A DNA stretch of 17,242 nt, taken from positions 1 through 17,242 of the forward strand of contig JAQIWT010000607.1 in assembly GCA_034696485.1 (NCBI GenBank), written 5' to 3'. Position 1 is the stretch's first letter; each line of letters begins with the position of its first letter. This DNA is from Isohypsibius dastychi (Eukaryota; Tardigrada; Eutardigrada; Parachela; Isohypsibiidae). The notes under the pieces are model-generated. The model saw nothing but the letters and a program-made list of their open reading frames with translations. It ran no database searches and was not told the DNA's origin. The translations under genes and the position numbers were made by a program. Of the stretch, positions 1 to 9,000 are shown in pieces.

Positions 1-1574
1 TGACCGTCGGTTAAAGGCAGCACTGACAACCATCGTTGCAGCTCATCTGGATCTTTCTGAGGAAGCTTAAAGGTGGCTCGCTTTTCACCAGTATAGCGTT
101 TTGAACGATATTCACATCCAAGAACCCAGCATTCCTGATGACCTCTTGCCGGCAAATTGCTCACTTTTTCCGCTCCTTTTTCGGTTTCTGGTTCGTCTCC
201 TGCATTTCCTACGGTTTCTGGGGTACCGTCTTTTTCTCGAAGGCCAGCGATTTCCTCGAAACTTCGCTGCATATCACCTTCCACTTCCGTCGAAGCTGCT
301 CCATTTAGATGCATTATTTCACTGGGCAGTTGACCACATGGAGGTGTTGGTTCGAACAAAGACGGCACAGCCCCGGCAAGCAATCTATGGACACATCGCA
401 TTTGAAACTCAGAAATTTGTTCCACAGCAAATATTTTCAAAGATTACCACCAAAGATAACCAAAAAGATAGTTAACCATTAAGAAAAAAACTCAGAACAA
501 TAAGTGCTCTCATTACAGTAACTGCTCAATCAGTCAGAAAAAAACAAACCGATTTTTCTGTCGATTCTTACCGTTTCATTTTCTGTCCCGGACTGATGAA
601 GACCAATGCAGGATGGAAATGCGCCTCACAAACAAAAGTGAATTTCGGGAGCATTTTAGCCGGGTCTTTCCAAGGCACAACAGATAACCACGATTCACGG
701 GCATTAATTTCAGTTGGCAACGCGAAAAAGGTGAGTTTCGGGCCGCAGTAGTTCCGGTAGTAAGTTCGGCAATTCTTCACGTGACATTGTTTGTAAGCGT
801 TCAGGCCAATTCCGTGTTTGGGGAGTCCGCAGGATTTTAAATTCTTCTTGATGCGAAAACAAGATCGTTTGCTGGCGGTGTTGTCGGCAGGTCCAATCGA
901 GGTTGGTCCAATTTGTGGCTTTTCCAAACTCCAGCTTTTTCCATCGAAGTACTGAACAGGAACATCCTGAATCACGCTAAGAAAAAACTTTTGAATTGTT
1001 CAAAATGCTGACTTATGGTTGGCCAATGATCCAACGCTGCACTCGGATAAATATTTTTACCAGATAACTTTTTCTCCAGCCGCCTCCAAAGCTTGAACTG
1101 CTTCCTGAAGAGTCCTTTCATCAGCTGCTTGCTGCGTTTCTGGCTCCTCGTCTTCCATCTGTTCTTCTTCCATTTCTTCAACTGCAGTATCACTGGGAAG
1201 CAAGGGAGCATGAAAATCGAGTCACACGAGGCAAGGCAAAATCAAAAAGAAAGACATACGTTTCGTCGTTCGCTTTCTTCATCCGTTTCGATGGTCTTTC
1301 ATGATCATCCCCATCCTCAAAGTCTGAATGTCTATCCTGCTCTTCATCCACCTCATTTTGGTCGTCATCGCTGGAAAATTTAAGAAGATGTCCAATTACA
1401 TCTACGTGCCAAGAGAAAAGGTTGAAGAACAATCCCTTACACGTCTTGAATTTCTTCAGTTTCATCTCCTTGCTCCAGATTTTCCTCTTCCTCCAGTTGT
1501 TCCTCAGTTTCAGGTTCCTCTGAAGATGCAACAGATACCTCCGTTTTAACTGGGGATCTGTTTCTAGTCTCCAT
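1..1574 (-). CDS. Twin THAP-domain zinc-finger protein, 5' part (3' end outside window)
   Basis: THAP domains are C2CH zinc-coordinating DNA-binding modules, so this is probably a nuclear DNA-binding protein. Exons on the minus strand: 1574-1441, 1370-1260, 1192-1061, 976-572, 321-1 (partial). Donors are GTAAGG, GTATGT, GTAAAA and GTAAGA; acceptors end TTTTCCAG, GCTTCCCAG, TTTTTTCTTAG and CTGCCCAG. Every junction is phase 2. Residues 1-120 are strongly acidic with a short basic patch (PSKRMKK). The first THAP is complete at about residues 190-245: C190-x4-C195, Trp222, then C242-x2-H245, with 46 residues between the Cys pairs. A second THAP begins at C325-x4-C330 with Trp358 and is cut by the window edge. 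The start is the first ATG of the acidic exon. The last junction is the least certain: the final exon's frame is open up to an ATG at 401, so a shorter start there is possible. The gene is head-to-head with TSR2. The specific THAP subfamily is not recognised. Confidence 0.78.
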
Positions 1575-1931
1575 GGTCCAGATGGCACAAAGGGACAAGG
1601 TTGACCACGGGAGATTCGATCAGTGTTCTCAAAGTCGCCAAAAACGCAAAATCAACTAGTTTATTCCAACTGACAGTCCGCATGAAGTTCTCTGGGCGAC
1701 CCACGAGCACGCTTGCGCAGTTATGCTGTTTCCATGCTGATCGCTGAATGGCTGGATACTACGCGATTTACGTACGCTCTACACAAGCAATAGTTGTGGC
1801 ACGCATACGCTCCGTACTAAATTTACGCAAGAACGTAGACGGTGCAAGTAAGCACGTTGGAACTCGCTCAGAAACTTCATTTCAGAATTGTTGTTTTGTT
1901 TAGTCGCAATTGCTGACGTTCGTTTTCTTTC
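1575..1931. promoter_or_regulatory. Shared upstream region of divergent THAP gene and TSR2
   Basis: These 357 bp separate two divergent start codons, so they must hold both promoters and 5' UTRs. No TATA box or long repeat was seen. The stretch from about 1750 to 1860 is rich in TACG/ACGC: ATTTACG occurs twice and TACGCTC twice. No coding sequence is supported. The bidirectional promoter role is inferred from layout alone. Confidence 0.5.
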
Positions 1932-2480
1932 ATGGCCACGGAACGAGATTTATTTCAACAAGTTGTTCGCAGAATATTCGGGAGCTGGACTGCTCTTCGT
2001 CTTGCGGTCGAGCATGGATGGGGAGGCAGGGAGAGTGCAGCGAAAGCAGAGTGGCTCGAGCAAAGTGTGATTTGGTATTTTTGCGAAAGTAACAAATCGG
2101 AATCTGTTTACGCGGATGAAGTTGAGGATTTCCTGAACTACCATTTGGATCAGGAATTCAGCGAGCTGCTCATCGAGGACGGAAGTGTTGAAGAAGTTTC
2201 TCGCAAATTGGTTGGATTCTTTGGATTGATCAAAAGGGAAGATCTGGAGACGTTTCATCGGGAATATTCAAGGTTGCCCGCACAGCCGAATACAGCAAAC
2301 TCTGTTGCTTTGCCGTCGGAACCCAGCATTATCGTTGATCCAGAAAGTCTTGGCGAATCGATGGAAAGTATGAATGTCGATGAACCGGAAGCAGCTCCCT
2401 TATCCCCTCCACGTGCCCAAGCTCCTGCTCGTCCTGAGCCTGATGAGGATGGTTTCACGTTGGTCACAAGAAAGAGGTGA
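1932..2480 (+). CDS. TSR2: Pre-rRNA-processing protein TSR2 (eS26 chaperone)
   Basis: Single-exon gene of 182 aa. TSR2 proteins bind ribosomal protein eS26, shield it from aggregation, release it from importins and hand it to the pre-40S particle, supporting 20S/18S rRNA maturation in nucleus and cytoplasm. The N-terminal two thirds show the family pattern: a helix with WTALRLAVEHGWGG at residues 18-31 (the WGG signature), then an acidic helical segment with FLNYHLDQEFSELLIEDGS ending in the conserved DGS-x-EEV-type stretch. The C-terminus is proline- and acid-rich, with DEDGFTLV followed by a basic TRKR tail, like the DGW-V-basic tail of yeast and human TSR2. The ATG at 1932 gives the standard N-terminus. 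Lack of introns contrasts with its neighbours. An AATAAA lies about 140 nt downstream. Confidence 0.93.
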   Translation: MATERDLFQQVVRRIFGSWTALRLAVEHGWGGRESAAKAEWLEQSVIWYFCESNKSESVYADEVEDFLNYHLDQEFSELLIEDGSVEEVSRKLVGFFGLIKREDLETFHREYSRLPAQPNTANSVALPSEPSIIVDPESLGESMESMNVDEPEAAPLSPPRAQAPARPEPDEDGFTLVTRKR

Positions 2481-2619
2481 ATCAAAAGTCATGTTATTCT
2501 TTTTTGTGCAAGCTGCTCTTGACAATTGATAATGACTATGGTTGTTAATGTTATAAGCTACTTTGGAAATTCTGGGAGCTCGGACTCCTTGTTGTAACGC
2601 AACTTAGCCGTGTGACAAA

Positions 2620-2625
2620 AATAAA
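2620..2625 (+). terminator. Polyadenylation signal AATAAA for TSR2
   Basis: A canonical AATAAA hexamer on the plus strand, 139 nt after the TSR2 stop and followed within about 20 nt by a GT-rich stretch (GATGTGTCGTC). It is well placed to end the TSR2 mRNA. Confidence 0.65.
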
Positions 2626-3171
2626 ACCGATGTGTCGTCATTCCATGTATTTCAAACATTCCATAGCTTTTACGAACGACAGGTGTTGAGCTCGATAATT
2701 ACTCGCGATAATAACTGTTCGATCGAACAGTCCGGTGTTGACGTTAGGTTCATGGATCCTCTGTTGGTAACTGTTCTAATTTTTTTCAGTTAAATTACAC
2801 AGTATTGGTCAAAGCAGACGCTGTTCGTGAAATTGGTTGAGCACTTGAAAAAAAATCGAATTTCCGGTTGAGATTCGCCTGGAGCCCTGGAGGACCAGCC
2901 AGACGCGCCAGCTGTGCTGTGGGGGAATTCAAGGAATTGACCTTTGGTCCCCTGGGTAAGGGAAGGGGGGTACCATTTGGGAAAAGCAGCTCGTGTTAGT
3001 TTTCTGAATTTTGTTTTGATTTTTGACTGACATGACAGTGAGCGTCGTTTCATTTTGATGTTTCGTCCGGACGGTGGATGTGATTGATCATTTGTTTTGA
3101 TGAGTGAGTTCTTGCACCAAAAATAATTAAGCCGAGGTTGCGGTCCAGCCTTGAACCGAGATTGTGTCAGA
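2626..3171. promoter_or_regulatory. TSR2-ZW10 intergenic region / ZW10 promoter and 5' UTR
   Basis: No coding sequence is supported here; open frames on the minus strand have no family resemblance and face the neighbouring genes. It should contain the ZW10 promoter and 5' UTR. It holds a perfect 18-bp palindrome (2714-2731), an imperfect tandem 11-mer beside it, and a textbook acceptor-like TAATTTTTTTCAG ending at 2790. The last could be the 3' end of a 5' UTR intron (a possible donor is CAG/GTGTTG near 2681) or a trans-splice site; neither can be settled from DNA alone. Confidence 0.5.
2693..2731. repeat. Imperfect tandem 11-mer running into an 18-bp perfect palindrome
   Basis: CGATAATTACT (2693-2703) and CGATAATAACT (2706-2716) are direct repeats with one mismatch and a 2-nt gap. 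The second overlaps ACTGTTCGATCGAACAGT (2714-2731), a perfect 18-bp palindrome. Such a two-fold symmetric site is the usual form for a dimeric transcription factor. It lies about 440 bp upstream of the ZW10 start. Confidence 0.6.
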
Positions 3172-5770
3172 ATGATGTCGCCTTCCAAAAACACCGATTT
3201 TTATCCACTGGATCGTCCACGTATTGTTTCGCTCATTGCCGATCTGTCTCACCAACAACAACAACTTACGGAAAAATTACCCGCGCAAGTTCAAGTCGCT
3301 ACACGGGATTCTGCCATGTTGGAAAAGAAGAAACTGGAGATCGATCGGATTTTGAAGAATCTTGGAACTCTGGTTGAAAACGCTGAAAAGGTATCACTTC
3401 GTACATGTTTTGGCGAATTTTCCTGTTCAGTAAATATTTGGATTTTAGAACCAACCGGACAACTGCACTGAAGAATGGATAAATGTCTCAAGCACGCTTC
3501 AGGAAGTCAGTGAAACTCACCGTATTCTTCGTCTTCTTGTCGCCATTTCGAAAAGGATGTCAGATTGCGAATCTGCTTTAGAATCCTCCAACCTGCCTGA
3601 ACTTGCCCATAATCTGGGAAGGCTAAAACATCAGCTGAACGAATTCGGAAAAGAAGAGCGTTATGGACTTCGTATTATCAGCGCGATGAAAGCGCGCCGG
3701 ATGGAGTTGCAATCGCTACTGACCGCTCGATTTGAACAGGAACTAAGTCAGCTGTTGGATTATCAAGTTCTACGGACTCAGGAAATCTCAGAAGGACCCA
3801 GCCAGTTGATTGCCACACTTTCTTTTGGGACGCTTGCTCCGTCTTCCCAAGCTGAACCGGAAACGAAAAATGGATTTTCAGAAAGGTTGCGGAATGTCAT
3901 CGAGTGCGCTAACGAAATGAAACTGATGCAGCGAGTTTCTACTCATCTGACTGAACTTGTTGTCACTAAAATTATTCCTCAACTCATTTCTGGAAAAATG
4001 ACGGCGGTGATCGATTCTGAGGAAAAAACCGCCCATTTGAATTGCTTCAACAGGACAGGTGAATTTCAATAGGTATTTTCCAATTCAGACCCTGTAACTG
4101 TTTGTTTGTTCAGGTGATATGGAATATCAGCGGACAAGTCCATTGGAAGAAACCACGAAACTGTTCTGTTTTTTTCGCGAAAATTTGTCGGAAATTGAGG
4201 ATGGAGCTGGCAGACAGTTTTTCGCTTTGCTCAATTTGGATGATCTGCCTAAACTCGTCAGGGATATCGGCATTAAGAAACAACTTCCACCATCATATGA
4301 CGAATTCCTAAAAGAAAAACCGAAATTTGAGAAGAGTGTCTGTGATCTGGTAGAAGTATTGCAGCAGTGCGGATTCATTGATGAAACATCGGAAAATGAT
4401 GGCTGGCGGAATCTGGGTGAAATCACAGAAGATGTAACGTGGAAATTGAAAGCTGGCATATTGAACCAGATTTATATGGAAAAGCGCTCGGAAAATTTGA
4501 TTATATCAGCAAGACGTCTTTGTTCCTCCGAATCTCTCAGCATTCCAGTCAAGCAGGCCTCAACCGTCCCAGCCACTTCCGGTGATGATTTTTCTCTATT
4601 CGGTATTCAGGATATGGTTGTAAGGTAATTTACCCGGAAGTTTTGGATTCTGGGTTTTGTTATGACGACTCATTTCTTTTAGCTCGTCGATTTCTTCCAT
4701 AGCTGATCAGAGCGAACGTTTTCTCACGGACAGCCGTCGTCTTAACTTGGAACCATTAACCGCAATTACGGTGATTTACAATGCAGTGCGGATGTATTTG
4801 GATCTGGTTTCTGTGAACTTGAGGGAACATCTTACAACCGTTCCGACTGTTGGTGGTAATCGGTAGCTGAAATCATTCGAAATATCCGAAATAATTGTGT
4901 TTTTTACAGCCATTTATTTCACCAGTTGTATTTATGCTGCTTCCAAACTTCATATATTCAACCGGCTCATTCAGAAATGGTGTGCAGATTTGTCTTCGGA
5001 CTGTCCTGTTTCCAGTATGAGCTTTGCCGATCTTATCCTCAAATTTCGTCTGAGTGGATACTCAACTTTGGAGAAGATGGTGGATCACTTTTCTCGGGAT
5101 ATTCTAGAAACAATGAACGGCGAAGAAAGCACATGTATGTCGTTTGTGCGGGAATTAAAAAATTATACATTGTGAAATTCCATCTTCTAAGGGCTCAGCA
5201 AAATTGCTCCTGCGGATATTCAGCCTTTGCTGAAAAAGGCAACGTTCGAACGAGGAGCCGCAGTTCTGAGTAAATTGGCCGAATCATGGAAAGCCATCCT
5301 TCCGGCTGGTGTATTTCGACAGGCAATCGGGAAGATTATGGACACGATTTTGGTGAATTTCACGAACAGAGTACTCGCTGTCGAAGATATTAACGCGACA
5401 GATTCGGCGGAGTTATGCACGAACTTCGAAGTGTGGCTTTCCGAATGTCAAAAAATAATCAAGGTACTTTTATTTTATTCAAATGATGACTTTTGGGTTC
5501 AGGTAAATGTTGTGATATTTGTAGACTGATTCACCTGATGAGGGACAGCGGGAGATATTTCAGAATGTCGCTTCTTGGTGGCGATTTAAAGAATTAATAT
5601 TTGTTCTTGGAGCCTCCATGTCTCAAATCGCTGAAAGATGGGCGGATGGGAAAGGACCATTGGCGAACAGCATGAGCGCCAAGGAGCTGAAGAACCTGAT
5701 CAGGGCGCTTTTTGAAAATAACGACAAACGAGCCAGACTGCTTGGATTCATAAAAGAGGATTTGATTTGA
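3172..5770 (+). CDS. ZW10: Centromere/kinetochore protein ZW10 homolog
   Basis: ZW10 is part of the ROD-ZW10-Zwilch complex, which loads dynein and spindle-checkpoint proteins on kinetochores, and of the NRZ/Dsl1-type complex tethering Golgi-derived vesicles at the ER. Exons: 3172-3390, 3449-4058, 4114-4624, 4683-4855, 4910-5134, 5192-5463, 5525-5770; total 2256 nt, 751 aa (human ZW10 is 779 aa). Phases agree at every junction and the introns are 54-61 nt. The N-terminus is helical and coiled-coil-like; the middle is acidic and variable. The C-terminal third is the clearest match: near the end, a WWRFKEL stretch, then ERWADGKGPLA and LIRALFENNDKRA, closely matching the conserved ZW10 tail. 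The start ATG at 3172 is followed directly by a second in-frame ATG at 3175. The fifth intron (donor GTATGT at 5135, acceptor TCTAAG at 5191) was chosen by phase and length and is the least certain. Confidence 0.93.
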
Positions 5771-6064
5771 ATTTACAATACAGAAGCAATATATTTACCC
5801 GTTTTCTAGTCCTGAATTCAAATGTAAAATCTCTACTGTCATTATTATTTTCGAATCAAATTTGAACTCTGTACAATTACGGTATAAAAAAGGAATTAGA
5901 AAATACGCCACAATTTCGGACACTCGGCAAACTGGAAACAAAGAAGAGACCATCATGTGGTAGAAAAAAACAGATTCATTAAAGAACAAATTAAAACATG
6001 AGCATTTTCTATCAGAGAACGAAAGATCCAAAATTATTTGGTTGAAGTCGAGATTCCGTTGGAA
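5771..6064. other. Convergent 3' regions of ZW10 and the MOV10-like gene
   Basis: 294 bp between two facing stop codons. Both 3' UTRs must end here. It is AT-rich with no canonical AATAAA on either strand that I could find; a non-canonical AATATA lies about 20 nt after the ZW10 stop. No gene is supported. Confidence 0.5.
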
Positions 6065-9000
6065 TTATTTCCATCGAGAAGAAGTCGAGCCACTTCGAGA
6101 AAAAGGCTGAAGTTCTTTGAGAAGACAGTTCCTGATATCCGATTCTGAGCGCGGAGATCGGGGTAATATCTCGCAGTACAAACCACGACGATTGGCACAT
6201 GACATACACCGTTCCCACGGCGAAACACTCTGGAAAAACAAACCAGTGAATACGAGTAATCCAAAAATAGTGATGTCGACAAAAAATATGGTATGTGATT
6301 TTCTGCAAACTTACGGAGAGGACGGACGAATAGCCGACAATGACGAGCGTTTTTCTCGCACCAGTCAGTGCAACATAGAAGCGTTTTCTTTCAATTTCGA
6401 CATCCGGTTCCGCGGGACCAAACGTACAGTAAATAATCACATTGCTGCGAGAGCCTTGATATTCAGCGGCAGTTTTCACCTCAATATTAAATCTAGAGAA
6501 CAACACATTCAATCACAAAACAACAAAAATGGGAAAAAAATTCACCTTCGTTTCTGTTTCAAAAATTCCGACATGACGTCTCGCTGGGCTGTCGACCGCG
6601 TTAGAACCACGTACTGTTTCTCATCAAGCTCCTCCTTCAACATGACAGCCAGAATCTGGTTGACCATTTCTACGCCTTGGAGCGGGCTGAAAACAATTCT
6701 TTGGAATTATTAAGGACTTTAGGAATTATTAAGAATTTTACCTTTCAGGAGGCAAGAGCAAGGTATTTTGGATACCAAAGATGACGAATGGCTGAAACTG
6801 CCATGAATTCCAAATGCCCACAGTGGTTCTACAAGAGAAGAACTATTATCTTCACTAAATCACTGGGCGGCCACTTCCGGTCACGAACTGACTATTCAGC
6901 TGACAGAAAAAGTAAGCAGAAAAAGTAAGCAGAAAAAAACGAGATAAAACCGATGCTAAATACGATGACAACAAAAATATACGAATCTTCGAAAAACGCA
7001 GCTTTTGCGGTCCAATGGTTCTACGGATTCACGCCTACATTCAGGCCACAAAAATGGCAAAGAATTCATTTTCCCATGCTGACGACTTAAAACCTCATTT
7101 TCTCCAGTTTTTTTAGTTAATTTTTCTATCGCTTCCAACTTGTAATCAGAAGCGGTCAACCAATAAGCAAAATGGCTTTGTTCTTACGGTTCAGCTTTGA
7201 CACCCAAGTCGGTTGAGTAGAGAAGCAGAATCTGGAGCAAGCTTGCCTCTCTCGTCATATTATGTTGTTCCGTTACGCGCGGCATAAGATCCCGATCGTC
7301 CCCGTGCATTTTCGCAAATCGCCCAAAAAACGACTTCGAAGAAGGCGAATTTTGGATCTCTTCCCCAGATTCATCCACTGGGATTTCCAATTTGTGACCC
7401 ATCAAGATAACCCTCGCAATGCTTTTTGCTCGCCCAGCGGTTACCGGCATAAGAGTTGCTAATTCCGAAAGCTGTCCGGCCTGTTCAACCAAGAACAATT
7501 TTTCCAAAAGTTCAAAAAACCGAAATGAAAAACACCTGTTGAAGTTCTATTTTACCAACCTGTGAAATTATATAACAGTTCACACCGAGGTTATCCTGAA
7601 ACTCAGACATTCCTGCAGATGCCACTGAAGTGACAAATATCCTGATCGGAGCAGCTCTCAGCTTTTCCATTTCTTTTCTAGAAGGACAAACGGGACCGGA
7701 AGACGAAGGTGTCTGAGACCCAGTGTTCCCCAAAGTCCTTTCCAGTTCTTTGTTCAGGTCGTAAAGTTTCTTGAACAAGTTCTCATGATCGCGCTCACAT
7801 CGGCTACACATGACGATAAGAAATTTCAAACTGTACCATATTAACAGCAAAAACTTACGGGTCAGCTAAGCGCAGCTTGATATTCTGGATCTTATCCCTT
7901 GTTGTCGTTATAGCAGAACTCGAGCTGACGTCGCCGACGTACTGCTTGTACCAATAGCGTTCGACATCCCCCGCCACTGGAATACCAGCGTTTTCAAAAA
8001 AAGCCATCACTGGGGTCCCACCCTGCAACGGCATCACGTTAACACCTCCAACTTTAAATATGTTAAGAGGTCTCTAGTCACCTACTTCCGATCATAATAT
8101 ATCAACAAGCGGAAAACGTTAACTAGTAAAAATAACTAACAAAATTCCATATTACAATAATAACATAATTGAAATGATGTTGATTTTCAATTAATAATTT
8201 AAAACATTGGATAATATAATATAACAAATCAAAATTAGGTTTAGTAAAATTTTGAACCTTCTTCGCGCTTTCTTCCAGCCTCATCACAAGAATGTCGATT
8301 TTTTTCGCCTGTTACAACTGAACAACCAAGACCTCACCCCGTTCATCCGTATCCAGTGCTTATCAATCGCGCGAACCAACGGCATGACTGCCTGGGTGGT
8401 CGGAACAGTGACCAGAATCCGGACAGCCGGGTCACCGATTGTTAAATAACTCATAATTCCAACGAGAATTCGGTTCGATCCGCTCAGTGGTGGCACGTGC
8501 AACGCAGCTATTCTCGGCGGTTCTGACATCACGGAACACACAACATTCGCGACCAGCTGTCGTTGTTCAGATGTTCCAACCTCCTGAAAACAGATAAAAT
8601 TCAAAATCCCATTGACCACTCAACTAAATCTACCATGCATCATACCAATCTACGAGCAACAACTTTCGACCATTTCGCTTGCTGAAATATACACAACATA
8701 AGTAACGCTCACAAATCCAACTATTCGACAGCACATGTACCCCACAGAACCAAGCCAGGCTAAACACATATCCCAGAACAAAGACCTTACCTGGGGGAGC
8801 ACACTTCCGGCTGGGTTGGAAGTAATTTTAAACACCGAACTTGTCAGGCAGAGATACGGTGTCATAATCTGACACTCTTTCAAGCGATCAAGCGCTTTGA
8901 AAAGCCGCAGGAAATAATCGGCGGACTGCAATACACATAGCTTCACATCAAAGTTCGGATCAACATCCGGAGCCGCCGACTGCGCCGCATGAGATGCCGA

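Noticed and set aside
5882-5891. TATAAAAAA on the plus strand after ZW10
   Set aside because: It lies between two facing 3' ends with no plus-strand gene downstream before the helicase-like gene's antisense; more likely AT-rich 3' UTR than a TATA box.
6117-6713. 198-codon plus-strand frame opposite the helicase C-terminus
   Set aside because: Antisense shadow of minus-strand exons that carry clear helicase motifs V and VI; its own translation has no recognisable pattern.
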